The notes below the pieces were generated by a model. That model had not been told where the DNA came from. It searched no databases and saw only the letters and a program-made list of their open reading frames with translations. The position numbers were made by a program, and so were the translations under genes. Below are positions 17,011 through 24,128 of a stretch of DNA of 43,560 nucleotides, in pieces. How positions within the stretch are numbered: the stretch's first letter is position 1; every line of letters begins with the position of its first letter. The stretch lies in the IMG/VR virus record IMGVR_UViG_3300044609_000155, positions 1 to 43,560 of that record; one strand, given 5' to 3'. The DNA comes from a virus.

Positions 17011-17256
17011 ATGATTGAAGCCATCATCACGGGAGTTGTATCTCTCGTTGTGGGTATTGGTGGAGGAGTAATGACTCTAAGTTCTAAAGCTAATTCACGT
17101 ATGGATCAAATAGACAAGCGCATCGACTCTATCGAACTTCGTCTGGCTGAGAAATACGTCCCAAGGCAAGAACTGGCCAACGCCCTTCAAAAGATGGAGG
17201 ATCACATGATCCGCATCGAAAACAAATTAGATCAGATTGTATTGAGAAATGGCTAA
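17011..17256 (+). CDS. Membrane-anchored coiled-coil protein, possible spanin or holin
   Basis: The 81-aa product has an N-terminal membrane segment (AIITGVVSLVVGIGGGVMTL) and then a heptad-rich charged helix (RMDQIDKRIDSIELRLAEKY, later MEDHMIRIENKLDQIVL). This layout matches inner-membrane spanins and some small phage holins. It lies between the peptidase and small terminase genes, where T7 carries its Rz-like gene. It overlaps the small terminase start by eight bases. Confidence 0.75.
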   Translation: MIEAIITGVVSLVVGIGGGVMTLSSKANSRMDQIDKRIDSIELRLAEKYVPRQELANALQKMEDHMIRIENKLDQIVLRNG

Positions 17257-17500
17257 CAAGAAAGCCACAGAGGATATGTTCAATGAGTTACATAATATGG
17301 TAACCAAAGAACTCCTCAACCGAATCAAATCCGGCGAAGCAAGCACTGCTGATTTGAAGGCAGCATGTGATTGGTTAGCCAAAAATGACATTAGTGGGGT
17401 GGCTATGGAAGGTAGTCCGTTGGAAAAACTAGCCACAATTCTCCCAAAAGTAGACCCAGAACTTGTTCAGACGAGGCTTTATGGCAGGAAAGACTTCTGA
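17249..17500 (+). CDS. Small terminase subunit (gp18-like)
   Basis: The 83-aa acidic/basic helical protein begins MANKKATEDMFNELHNMVTK and contains NRIKSGEASTADLKAACDWL, a pattern typical of cyanopodoviral TerS. It recognises concatemeric DNA and regulates the large terminase during packaging. Length agrees with T7 gp18 (89 aa). The gene overlaps its neighbours on both sides and lies about 2 kb upstream of terL, as in related cyanophages. Confidence 0.85.
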   Translation: MANKKATEDMFNELHNMVTKELLNRIKSGEASTADLKAACDWLAKNDISGVAMEGSPLEKLATILPKVDPELVQTRLYGRKDF

Positions 17501-17738
17501 TTACTACAAACAGAACCCAGAAGCCCGTCAACAACGTCTCAAACAACAGAAACGTTATAACAAGACTGCTGAAGGTCTAAAGATTCGCTCTAAAGCGAAC
17601 AAATTAAACCGTGAACTCGGTACATATGGCAATGGAGACGGTATGGATGCGTCTCATACAGGCCCAAATACCGGGAAAAAGGAAAAACCAGCGTCAAATC
17701 GACGTAGACCACGTACTGGTAAGAAGTACGCATCATGA
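17481..17738 (+). CDS. Basic conserved phage protein in packaging region
   Basis: I chose ATG 17481 (MAGKTSDYYKQNPEARQQRL), which overlaps the TerS end; an upstream start at 17463 is possible. The 85-aa product is Lys/Arg/Gln/Asn-rich and has YGNGDGMDASHTGPNTGKK in its C-terminal half. Similar proteins with a GNGDGxDxSH motif occur near terminase genes of many podoviruses (from memory), with no established role. DNA or RNA binding is likely from charge. Confidence 0.8.
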   Translation: MAGKTSDYYKQNPEARQQRLKQQKRYNKTAEGLKIRSKANKLNRELGTYGNGDGMDASHTGPNTGKKEKPASNRRRPRTGKKYAS

Positions 17739-18061
17739 CACCGCTGCTACCTAGTCCTGATCACTATCTCCACAACCTCATAACCATGACAAGCCCTGAA
17801 GCAAAGCGCCTTTGGAGGCGTGCGATTAAGGAACACTTTAATTGTCAGTGTGTCTATTGCGGAGAAACCTATGAATTACACGAACTTACACTCGACCATG
17901 TTAAACCTAAGTGCTATGGAGGAGAAGATCTTACCTCAAACCTCGTACCTAGTTGTTGGAAGTGTAATCAGGATAAAGGTAGCAACAACTGGCTCTCTTG
18001 GATGAGAGCGACTTTTGGAATCACTCCTCGGGAGAACCTCATTCTTTCACATATTAACTAA
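17735..18061 (+). CDS. HNH endonuclease next to terminase
   Basis: The 108-aa product has a zinc-finger HNH fold: Cys39 and Cys42 (CQCVYCGE), LDHVKPKCYGGEDL with Asp54-His55, then SNLVPSCWKCNQDKGS with Cys74, Cys77 and Asn78. It nicks or cuts double-stranded DNA. HNH proteins beside terminase genes are known to assist cos or concatemer cutting in some phages (established for several siphoviruses). A homing role is the alternative, notable because the capsid intron has no endonuclease of its own. Start ATG overlaps the previous stop; 17786 is an alternative start. Confidence 0.88.
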   Translation: MTPLLPSPDHYLHNLITMTSPEAKRLWRRAIKEHFNCQCVYCGETYELHELTLDHVKPKCYGGEDLTSNLVPSCWKCNQDKGSNNWLSWMRATFGITPRENLILSHIN

Positions 18062-18063
18062 TT

Positions 18064-18879
18064 ATGGCATATAAAACAGTCCGCAGAAATGGTCGGGATG
18101 TCCTGATTGATACCCGTACTGGCAAAGAAGTCAAGCCAGGACAGCGCTTGATGAATGAATTAAGGTGGGCCGGTCAAGGGATCACAGACAACTACACTTA
18201 TTCTGATAAAGTCGATGCAAAGTCTGGCCGTCGCCTGACCCCTGCAGAAGTTCGTAAGGCAGAAAAGCCGAGTAAACCTGCTGCTACGTCTTCATCTAAG
18301 CCTGCAGCAAAACCCGCTGCCAAGCCTGCAGCCAAACCCACAGCTAAAGCACCAAAGAACGGAGATCGTACAGTTAAAGAAGGCAATGTATTTGTCTTCA
18401 ACAACGGTCAGTGGACCCTTGCGCCCAAGCCCGCTGCAAAACCCCAGTCAACCACTAACCGTCCAGCAGCAACACAACCCAGCCGCCCCGCTGCAAGCCG
18501 TCCCTCAGCTCCTGCAGCTCCTGCAAAACCTGCATCCCCTGCAGCTCCCAAAGACCGCCGTGTCTCCGCAGCGACTGCTAACCGTGAGTCAGGTAACTAT
18601 GGCACTAGCCGAACCAATAACCCCATGATCGACGACGCCATGAAGGCTCGGATGCGTCAACGGGAAGATGCTGCTGGTGTCGGTCCTGTTAAGGATGGTG
18701 CTCGTTATGCAGCTGATGTGAAGAGCAACACCCAAGGTGTCGGTCCAGTTAAGGATGGTGAGCGCTATGCAAGTAATGTGAAGCCCTCAGCTTCTACCGC
18801 AGGTAAGAAGAAAGAGGACGAAACCAAGAAAATGTCCATCGCTGAACGTATGCGTCGGCGTCGTGCAGGTCTTGCATAA
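18064..18879 (+). CDS. Ala/Pro/Lys-rich low-complexity protein
   Basis: The 271-aa product has a short ordered N-terminus (MAYKTVRRNGRDVLIDTRTG), a long disordered stretch of KPAAKPAAK-type repeats (about residues 75-165), two copies of a GVGPVKDGxRYA unit near residues 202-232, and a basic end (SIAERMRRRRAGLA). No family is recognised. It closes the tail/lysis/packaging operon before a terminator. The disordered, basic nature suggests a scaffold-like, virion or nucleic-acid-binding role, but this is inference. Confidence 0.75.
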   Translation: MAYKTVRRNGRDVLIDTRTGKEVKPGQRLMNELRWAGQGITDNYTYSDKVDAKSGRRLTPAEVRKAEKPSKPAATSSSKPAAKPAAKPAAKPTAKAPKNGDRTVKEGNVFVFNNGQWTLAPKPAAKPQSTTNRPAATQPSRPAASRPSAPAAPAKPASPAAPKDRRVSAATANRESGNYGTSRTNNPMIDDAMKARMRQREDAAGVGPVKDGARYAADVKSNTQGVGPVKDGERYASNVKPSASTAGKKKEDETKKMSIAERMRRRRAGLA

Positions 18880-18895
18880 CCCATAAACACTCTCT

Positions 18896-18930
18896 AAGGC
18901 CTTTCTAAGCCCCAGGAAGGCCTTTCTTCT
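18896..18930 (+). terminator. Rho-independent terminator
   Basis: Inverted repeat AAGGCCTT (18896-18903) with AAGGCCTT (18917-18924) around a 13-base loop, followed by a T-rich tail (TTTCTTCT). It ends the operon that runs through the low-complexity gene and leaves the sulfotransferase-terL pair to later initiation or read-through. Confidence 0.8.
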
Positions 18931-18953
18931 ATACTTTAGGTATCATCCCACCC

Positions 18954-19499
18954 ATGAGCCGTTTAATCCTTGTTACAGGTCCACAGAGAAGCGGTACGAC
19001 AATAGCTGCTGCAACACTAGCTGATGACTTCAATCTAACTTTCATTGATGAGACCGGATTCATACCTGGCAACTCTTATACAGACGCCGTAATCCAAAGT
19101 CCTAACGCCTTGGACAGCTATGTCATCTTGCATCACATGTATCCACAGGCAGAGTTTGTCTTTGTGCGAAGAAATAAAGCCGACATTATTGCCAGCATGA
19201 AACGGATCGAATGGCTGAAGGATGATGTTGAAGACTGGGAGTCATTTCTTAGTGACTATGTAGACAACAGGTTTGAGTTATGGGACAAGCTAAAGACCTA
19301 CCTACCAAAACAGACCCAAGAGATTCCATACAATGCACTCAAGGGTCATCGGTTCTTTGTCAACAAGGAACACCGTACAAGCTTTACGACCAAGCAATGG
19401 CAAGCAGGGAAACCACTAGGACCAAAGACTTGGCCTAACAATCAACAAGGTATTCAAGAGCTTTATCGTGAACGATATTCTGGCAGCACTGAAGGGTGA
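18954..19499 (+). CDS. P-loop sulfotransferase-like protein
   Basis: The 181-aa product begins MSRLILVTGPQRSGTT, where GPQRSGTT (residues 9-16) is the 5'-phosphosulfate-binding loop of sulfotransferases, and later has AEFVFVRRNKADIIASMKR, similar to the 3'-phosphate-binding region (RNPxDxxxS pattern). Such enzymes transfer sulfate from PAPS. The protein is shorter than most full-length sulfotransferases, so it could be another P-loop kinase-like family. It overlaps the terL start by 32 bases and sits alone between a terminator and terL, a typical place for an acquired gene. The substrate is unknown; cell-surface or virion modification is conceivable. Confidence 0.65.
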   Translation: MSRLILVTGPQRSGTTIAAATLADDFNLTFIDETGFIPGNSYTDAVIQSPNALDSYVILHHMYPQAEFVFVRRNKADIIASMKRIEWLKDDVEDWESFLSDYVDNRFELWDKLKTYLPKQTQEIPYNALKGHRFFVNKEHRTSFTTKQWQAGKPLGPKTWPNNQQGIQELYRERYSGSTEG

Positions 19500-21207
19500 C
19501 TTCAAACTCTTCTTACAAGCCCTATGGCAACAACTAGACCTTCCTTCCCCAACACGAGCACAATACGCCATTGCTGACTACCTGCAGCACGGACCCAAGC
19601 GTCTACAGATCCAAGCTTTCCGAGGAGTCGGTAAATCGTGGATCACTGGTGCTTTTGTGCTGTGGACACTTTTCAATGATCCAGAGAAAAAAATCATGAT
19701 CATCTCGGCTTCTAAGGAACGGGCAGATAACATGTCCATCTTTCTTCAGAAGCTGATCATTGAAACACCATGGCTGATACATCTACGACCAAAGAGCGAT
19801 GACAGTCGTTGGAGTCGTATCTCCTTTGATGTGAACTGCTCACCTCACCAAGCACCATCCGTTAAATCCGTTGGTATTACGGGTCAGCTCACTGGTTCTC
19901 GTGCTGACCTGATGATTCTTGATGACATCGAAGTTCCCGGTAACTCGATGACAGAAATGATGCGAGAGAAGCTACTGCAGCTGTGTACTGAAGCTGAGTC
20001 CATCCTGACACCAAAGAAAGACTCACGCATCATGTACCTGGGTACACCCCAGACCACCTTCACCATCTACCGTAAGTTAGCTGAGCGTAACTACCGGCCC
20101 TTTGTCTGGCCTGCTCGATATCCACGTAAAGACAAGCTGAGCCAGTACGAAGGTTTGCTGTCTCCACAGATCGTGGAAGACATCGAGATGGGAGTAGAAG
20201 AGTGGACACCAACAGATCCTGACCGCTTCACCAGTGATGACCTACTAGAACGGGAAGCAGCAATGGGTCGTAGCAACTATATGTTGCAGTTCCAACTTGA
20301 TACAACCCTAAGTGATGCTGAGAAGTTCCCACTTAAGTTTTCTGATCTCATCATTACTTCTGTTAACCCAACCCAAGCACCTGATGCTGTGGTGTGGTGC
20401 AGTGATCCACGTAATGTTCTCAAAGATCTGCCTACTGTAGGACTTCCTGGAGATTACTTCTACTCTCCTATGCAGTTGCAAGGTGACTGGGGTCCCTATA
20501 CAGAAACAATCTGCTCAGTAGACCCATCAGGTCGTGGTACTGACGAAACAGCAGCTACATACATCTCTCAAAAGAATGGCTTTCTCTACGTTCACGAAGT
20601 ACGAGCGTATCGCGACGGTTATAGCGACAATACACTTCTTGACATCCTTCGTGGGTGTAAGCGCTATAACGTTACCAAACTTGTTGTCGAAACAAACTTC
20701 GGTGACGGTATCGTCGCAGAACTGTTCAAAAAACATCTCCAACAAACCAAGCAAGCCATAGACGTAGAAGAAGTCCGGGCCAACGTCAGGAAAGAAGATC
20801 GAATCATCGACACCCTAGAACCTGTCATGAACCAGCACAGGCTCATCATTGATCGAGCGGTGGTGGAATGGGACTACGCCTCCAATAAAGACGCTCCTCC
20901 AGAAGACCGCCTCCTCTACATGCTCTTCTACCAGATGAGTCGCATGTGCCGGGAGAAGGGTGCAGTCAAACACGATGACCGCCTAGACAGCCTTGCACAG
21001 GGGGTCAAGTACTTCACAGATGCCATGTCCATCAGCGCCTATGAGGCTGTAAAGACCCGTAGACAAGAAGACTGGCATGATCTGCTGGAGTCGTTTATAG
21101 ACGATCCTCAGGCTGCTACAGATCACCTTGTGATGGGTTTCGACCTAGATAAAAGACGGCAAGCAAGAGGTTCAAGGGGTCGGTCATCCGTACCGACATG
21201 GGTTTAA
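19468..21207 (+). CDS. Terminase large subunit (gp19-like)
   Basis: The 579-aa product starts at GTG 19468 (MNDILAALKGDFKLFLQALWQ), matching the T7 gp19 N-terminus. The ATPase has Walker A-like FRGVGKSW (about residue 50), SASKERADNMSIF, SVKSVGITGQLTGSRADL, and Walker B LMILDDIEV. The nuclease half has SVDPSGRGTDE, VVETNFGDGIV and HDDRLDSLAQGVKYF with acidic metal ligands. It pumps DNA into proheads and cuts concatemers. Length matches T7 gp19 (586 aa). Confidence 0.97.
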   Translation: MNDILAALKGDFKLFLQALWQQLDLPSPTRAQYAIADYLQHGPKRLQIQAFRGVGKSWITGAFVLWTLFNDPEKKIMIISASKERADNMSIFLQKLIIETPWLIHLRPKSDDSRWSRISFDVNCSPHQAPSVKSVGITGQLTGSRADLMILDDIEVPGNSMTEMMREKLLQLCTEAESILTPKKDSRIMYLGTPQTTFTIYRKLAERNYRPFVWPARYPRKDKLSQYEGLLSPQIVEDIEMGVEEWTPTDPDRFTSDDLLEREAAMGRSNYMLQFQLDTTLSDAEKFPLKFSDLIITSVNPTQAPDAVVWCSDPRNVLKDLPTVGLPGDYFYSPMQLQGDWGPYTETICSVDPSGRGTDETAATYISQKNGFLYVHEVRAYRDGYSDNTLLDILRGCKRYNVTKLVVETNFGDGIVAELFKKHLQQTKQAIDVEEVRANVRKEDRIIDTLEPVMNQHRLIIDRAVVEWDYASNKDAPPEDRLLYMLFYQMSRMCREKGAVKHDDRLDSLAQGVKYFTDAMSISAYEAVKTRRQEDWHDLLESFIDDPQAATDHLVMGFDLDKRRQARGSRGRSSVPTWV

Positions 21208-21266
21208 TAGACCAAAATAAGACACAAAGACACATTCCTTGAGATCCTTTCTGCTGGAATGGATTT

Positions 21267-21295
21267 GGGGCGGTCCCTGACGTATACAGGGAGAG
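21267..21295 (+). promoter_or_regulatory. 28-nt element shared with the RNA polymerase gene
   Basis: Matches 27911-27938 at 25 of 28 positions and contains CCCTGACGTATACAGGG, whose CCCTG/CAGGG arms can form a hairpin. The 11-mer CGTATACAGGG also occurs at 13781 in the tail fibre start. The CGTATACAGGGAGA end loosely recalls the initiation end of T7 promoters (CTATAGGGAGA). It could be a phage promoter or a remnant of a small duplication. Confidence 0.4.
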
Positions 21296-21322
21296 GGAAG
21301 GGTGGACCCGAACTCTGTAAAG

Positions 21323-21366
21323 GGGGAAGACAAGAAAGACAAGCTTCCTTGTCTTCCCCTCTTTTA
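21323..21366 (+). terminator. Strong Rho-independent terminator after terL
   Basis: Twelve-base-pair stem GGGGAAGACAAG (21323-21334) with CTTGTCTTCCCC (21348-21359) and a T-rich tail (TCTTTTATATA). It follows terL and ends the late rightward transcripts. Confidence 0.92.
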
Positions 21367-21533
21367 TATATGAAGTGCTCGTGGTGCACTTCTCGTTATT
21401 ACTAATTTTATCTTCTATCTTTTCCTCCGACTCTAACCACCACCTTATCCGGTATTACTATATGATCTAGACGTGCTCTTAATGCACGTACAGTATCATA
21501 TATAAATATACCTCCTTAGCACCTGCTTGATTA

Positions 21534-22178
21534 ATGATTACTAACCACTCAGTCAATCTAATCCACATCACACCTAATGCTGAAGAACTTATCAGCTACA
21601 TGGCACGTGTATCTAACCCTTCTAATCAATCAAACACTCAGACAAGTGCTAGGTTGATTAAATATCTCATTGATCATCAACACTGGTCTCCTTTTGAGAT
21701 GGTGAACATGTGTGTAGAGATCAATACTACTCGGTCTATATGTGCTCAGATTCTTCGACATAAGAGCTTCTCATTTCAAGAGTTTAGTCAACGGTATGCA
21801 GAGGTAACTGAGTCGGGAGTAATACCCGAATTAAGAAGGCAGGATACTAAGAACCGACAGAACAGTGTTGATGACTTAGATCCGTATGATGTGCAAGGAT
21901 TGAGGACTGAGATAGAAAGACACTTCATTGAAGCAGATCAATTGTATGATCGATTACTTAGTTATGGTGTCGCTAAAGAGTGTGCTAGGGAAGTATTACC
22001 ACTAGCTACACCAACTCGGTTGTATATGAATGGGTCTATTCGGTCTTGGTTACATTACTGCGATCTAAGGACTGGTCATGGTACTCAGAAAGAACATGCA
22101 GTGATTGCTGGTCAGATTCAAGACTTGTTGTATGAACATCTTCCGTCAGTGAGTGAGGCGATGTGGTCTGATGATTAG
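21534..22178 (+). CDS. thyX: Flavin-dependent thymidylate synthase
   Basis: The 214-aa product has the ThyX signature region RHKSFSFQEFSQRY (about residues 74-87; the usual RHR third position is Lys here), plus RLIKYLIDHQHWSPFEMVNM near the N-terminus and ECAREVLPLATPTRLYMNGSIRSWLHYCDLR at the FAD/dUMP site. It methylates dUMP to dTMP using methylene-tetrahydrofolate, FAD and NADPH. It supplies dTTP alongside the phage ribonucleotide reductase. It starts a small operon after a terminator; its end overlaps the next gene. Confidence 0.96.
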   Translation: MITNHSVNLIHITPNAEELISYMARVSNPSNQSNTQTSARLIKYLIDHQHWSPFEMVNMCVEINTTRSICAQILRHKSFSFQEFSQRYAEVTESGVIPELRRQDTKNRQNSVDDLDPYDVQGLRTEIERHFIEADQLYDRLLSYGVAKECAREVLPLATPTRLYMNGSIRSWLHYCDLRTGHGTQKEHAVIAGQIQDLLYEHLPSVSEAMWSDD

Positions 22179-22350
22179 TGACTTGCAGAAGTACCTCACT
22201 GTTGCATTGGCTATTGCGATAGTTGGTATCAGCTATTACTTTCTTCTTTTACCAGCTAATGAACGAATTGAATCACGTTGTGCTGCATCTGGTGGGTATG
22301 TCTTAATTCGACCTGGTTCCATCAGTCAGTGTTTACGGTCAGCCCGTTAG
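22171..22350 (+). CDS. Small single-pass membrane protein
   Basis: ATG 22171 overlaps the thyX stop. The 59-aa product begins MISDLQKYLTVALAIAIVGI with one membrane segment (about residues 9-28) and a short Cys-containing periplasmic or cytoplasmic tail (SRCAASGGYVLIRPGSISQC). No family is recognised. Coupled translation with thyX implies co-expression. Confidence 0.65.
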   Translation: MISDLQKYLTVALAIAIVGISYYFLLLPANERIESRCAASGGYVLIRPGSISQCLRSAR

Positions 22351-22363
22351 CTTTGTATGTCAT

Positions 22364-22654
22364 ATGGAACTAAAACTAGCTGAATTCCGTCTCCTTTATC
22401 GGACATGGAAGCGTGGTGTTCCCTGGATTGATCATCTCCTCCTTGGTCTCCTTGTGTGGCTGGAGGAGAAGTTGATTAATACTCGGGTTAAGGTGGAGGT
22501 GGATGAGGCTATTGAGGAGTATAAGAAGATTGAACCTTCTTTACCTGACTATGTGTCTCCTGTTTACACAGAGAAGCCGTCAGACACCTCTACAAGCCTC
22601 CCTGAGATGCGTCTAACGGCTCCTTGGTACGATGTAACGTACGATGAGAAATAA
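22364..22654 (+). CDS. Hypothetical protein (96 aa)
   Basis: The product begins MELKLAEFRLLYRTWKRGVP, has a hydrophobic patch (HLLLGLLVWLEEKL), an acidic helix (VEVDEAIEEYKKIEPSLPDY), and a C-terminus LTAPWYDVTYDEK. No known domain is recognised. It closes the thyX operon and its end faces the minus-strand RHH gene. Confidence 0.65.
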   Translation: MELKLAEFRLLYRTWKRGVPWIDHLLLGLLVWLEEKLINTRVKVEVDEAIEEYKKIEPSLPDYVSPVYTEKPSDTSTSLPEMRLTAPWYDVTYDEK

Positions 22655-22669
22655 GCGGCTTACAGAGGC

Positions 22670-22852
22670 TTACAGGTGTGTCTCTAAAATATAAGCCATT
22701 AGGTTGCTTATACTGCGTCCTTCCTTGTTGCTGCGTTCAATGAGTGCCTGATGGATAGACCAAGAGACTGTTGCTGTTAATCGTACTGGTTTCCTGGAAG
22801 AGATTCGGAAGGTTTCTGGTCTTTTTGTGTCTTGGGAATCAAAATGATTCAT
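22670..22852 (-). CDS. Ribbon-helix-helix (CopG/Arc-type) DNA-binding protein
   Basis: This is the only convincing minus-strand gene. The 60-aa product ends PVRLTATVSWSIHQALIERS NKEGRSISNLMAYILETHL: a beta-strand with alternating residues, then two helices joined by EGRS, the RHH fold. Such proteins bind palindromic operators as dimers and often repress their own promoter. An inverted repeat CTCAA-N7-TTGAG lies at 22856-22872, just upstream of its start. The gene is convergent with the thyX operon, and a GGCTTACAG direct repeat (22657-22675) spans its 3' end. Confidence 0.8.
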   Translation of the reverse strand: MNHFDSQDTKRPETFRISSRKPVRLTATVSWSIHQALIERSNKEGRSISNLMAYILETHL

Positions 22853-22855
22853 CAG

Positions 22856-22872
22856 CTCAATGCATAGTTGAG
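22856..22872. promoter_or_regulatory. Candidate operator for the RHH gene
   Basis: CTCAA and TTGAG arms separated by seven bases, placed four bases upstream of the minus-strand RHH start codon. RHH proteins typically autoregulate from such repeats; here this is inference from position and symmetry. Confidence 0.4.
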
Positions 22873-23043
22873 TTGGTCACGGGGCAGGAGCTGCAACTCG
22901 CTGTCCCACCACAGCTTATCAGCCTCAAATTACAACAAAAATTTCTCAAGTCTTATATACGCCCCCCAGGGCCGCAGCTCCCCCCATGGCGGGTCGTGTT
23001 CCCAGGCATATGGGCGGGCCTAGACTACTAATCTAGTGGCCTT

Positions 23044-23062
23044 TGGTATCACTATTATACCA
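23044..23062. promoter_or_regulatory. Operator-like palindrome TGGTAT-N7-ATACCA
   Basis: Perfect 6-bp arms with a seven-base spacer, in the non-coding region ahead of the early genes. The size and symmetry suit a dimeric regulator such as the adjacent RHH protein or the MarR-like protein at 25550. No experimental link can be read from sequence. Confidence 0.4.
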
Positions 23063-23289
23063 TTCACCATGCCACATGCAGGCGTAGGCATGGCTTATTG
23101 AGAACGGTTCGCAACAACAGACATATGCCATATGAAAATATCTGTATGCGATCCCTTATCAATCAACTACTAAACGATAAGCATAGCTAATCAATACACA
23201 CCTACTACTCATAGCCACAACCTAGCAGCACCAACCGATCACAGCCGACACAACTCGTAACATTACGGAATATTACAGTTCCTCGCCAC

Positions 23290-23297
23290 TTATCCAC
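23290..23297 (+). promoter_or_regulatory. TATCCAC-family motif, copy 1
   Basis: TTATCCAC followed by TCCAGC. One of a set of same-strand motifs between 23.2 and 34.5 kb with core CTATCCAC; this is a divergent copy. It lies in the gene-free region before the early genes. Confidence 0.35.
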
Positions 23298-23387
23298 TCC
23301 AGCACATACGATGTAGTCATGCGGGGGAACGAACCACTTCTCCTGCATATGTGCCGCACGACAAAGCGTCACAACCTCACTTCACTA

Positions 23388-23395
23388 CTATCCAC
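23388..23395 (+). promoter_or_regulatory. CTATCCAC motif, copy 2
   Basis: CTATCCACTTCTGGG in the gene-free region. The downstream TGG keeps the pattern CCAC-N3-TGG seen in several copies. Confidence 0.5.
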
Positions 23396-23547
23396 TTCTG
23401 GGTACAGTGAGTTCACGCACCTGGACAACCGAATAACCCACAGCCCACATGCGCCGAGCAACAGGCCTTGTTGGATCATTGCACTCTGCCTGCAAGGACG
23501 CAGGCTTTCTGCAGTGTTCAACGCTGCTCCGATGGCGACTAGCCGTC

Positions 23548-23557
23548 ACCTATCCAC
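23548..23557 (+). promoter_or_regulatory. ACCTATCCAC motif, copy 3
   Basis: ACCTATCCACCTACGGGAAA ends just before the GTG start of the first early gene at 23572. Position suggests a promoter or operator for that gene. Confidence 0.55.
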
Positions 23558-23571
23558 CTACGGGAAACACC

Positions 23572-23850
23572 GTGACCAACACCACCTACAACGGCTGGGC
23601 AAATCGTGAGACCTGGGCCATTGGCCTGCATCTCATGGACACAGTGGTTGACTGGATCAATGATGACATTGATGCATGGTCCAAGGATGACACCAAGGAC
23701 GCAGCCGTACTGTTTCAAGATCTAGTTGCAGAACAAATTGAGGGGGCAGAACTTTCTTCTACCTTCCCATTGCTGCTTGATCTTCTCGATTTGTCTTCCG
23801 TTAACTGGAAAGAACTAGGCCAAAGCGCCCTTGATTCTGTCTTTGATTGA
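23572..23850 (+). CDS. Early protein with NGWxNRETW motif
   Basis: I chose GTG 23572, giving VTNTTYNGWANRETWAIGLH at the N-terminus; the longer upstream frame has no matching sequence. The YNGWxNRETW motif defines a small conserved family found in cyanophages, other phages and bacteria (DUF7249-type, from memory). The 92-aa product continues with acidic helices (DWINDDIDAWSKDDTKDA). The function of the family is unknown to me. It is the first rightward gene after the control region, so probably immediate early. Confidence 0.8.
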   Translation: MTNTTYNGWANRETWAIGLHLMDTVVDWINDDIDAWSKDDTKDAAVLFQDLVAEQIEGAELSSTFPLLLDLLDLSSVNWKELGQSALDSVFD

Positions 23851-23867
23851 CTCTCTCCAATTGCCCT

Positions 23868-23877
23868 ACCTATCCAC
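23868..23877 (+). promoter_or_regulatory. ACCTATCCAC motif, copy 4
   Basis: ACCTATCCACTTATGGAAAG, in the 83-base gap between two early genes, 57 bases before the next ATG. A GAGGG/CCCTC hairpin (23899-23913) lies between the motif and the gene. Confidence 0.55.
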
Positions 23878-23933
23878 TTATGGAAAGGTGGGTTCTTTGA
23901 GGGACTCACCCTCTCAACTACACAAGGACGCAC

Positions 23934-24128
23934 ATGTTCACCACCTACGAAGATTCAGTCATCGCACATGCTGATGATGACGGCAACTTGTCTCGTAATG
24001 ACGCTATCAAGCTGCTCTCTGATCATGGGTTCTCGTTAGATGACATGTACGAGGACAATCATGGGGTCAGTTGGGCACACCTTGATGCCCGCAATGCTGA
24101 GGCATTACTTGCTTGGCTTGGTTATTGA
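23934..24128 (+). CDS. Small acidic early protein (64 aa)
   Basis: The product begins MFTTYEDSVIAHADDDGNLS and is Asp/Glu-rich with SLDDMYEDNHGVSWAHLDARNAEALLAWLGY at the end. AAGGA upstream of the ATG serves as a Shine-Dalgarno. Small acidic early proteins are often host-takeover factors, but no family is recognised. Its stop overlaps the start of a 23-aa membrane peptide. Confidence 0.7.
   Translation: MFTTYEDSVIAHADDDGNLSRNDAIKLLSDHGFSLDDMYEDNHGVSWAHLDARNAEALLAWLGY

Larger units (their letters stand above)
21208..21533. other. Intergenic region between terL and thyX
   Basis: A 326-base gap with no gene. It holds the 21267-21295 regulatory-type repeat, a strong terminator (21323-21366), a GAAGTGC/GCACTTC hairpin just downstream (about 21372-21392), and a larger stem-loop near 21460-21503 with outer ATATGAT/ATCATAT arms and inner ACGTGC/GCACGT arms. 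It isolates thyX from the late operon. The hairpins may be leader structures of the thyX transcript. Confidence 0.7.
22853..23571. other. Gene-free control region, probable site of genome ends and early promoters
   Basis: About 720 bases with no convincing gene between the minus-strand RHH gene and the first rightward early gene. It contains a C-rich stretch at 22968-22986, a CTAGA/TCTAG stem-loop (23020-23036), a TGGTAT-N7-ATACCA palindrome (23044-23062), a CCATGCC/GGCATGG hairpin (about 23070-23096), a possible host promoter (TTGAGA, 17 bases, ACATAT near 23098-23126), two CATATG copies at 23122-23134, and three CTATCCAC-type motifs. In linear T7-like genomes the terminal repeats lie just before the early genes, so the physical ends may fall here. 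That cannot be proved from a circular sequence. Confidence 0.55.

Noticed and set aside
22771-23031. Plus-strand ORF over the RHH gene and C-rich stretch
   Set aside because: It overlaps the minus-strand RHH gene and contains no recognisable protein pattern; the RHH frame explains the coding signal.
23015-23045. tRNA-like anticodon arm CTAGA-CTACTAA-TCTAG
   Set aside because: The 5-bp stem and 7-base loop look tRNA-like, but no D-arm, T-arm or acceptor stem could be paired around it.
23319-23609. Plus-strand ORF in the control region
   Set aside because: No domain, an unlikely composition, and it overlaps the better supported NGWxNRETW gene in another frame.
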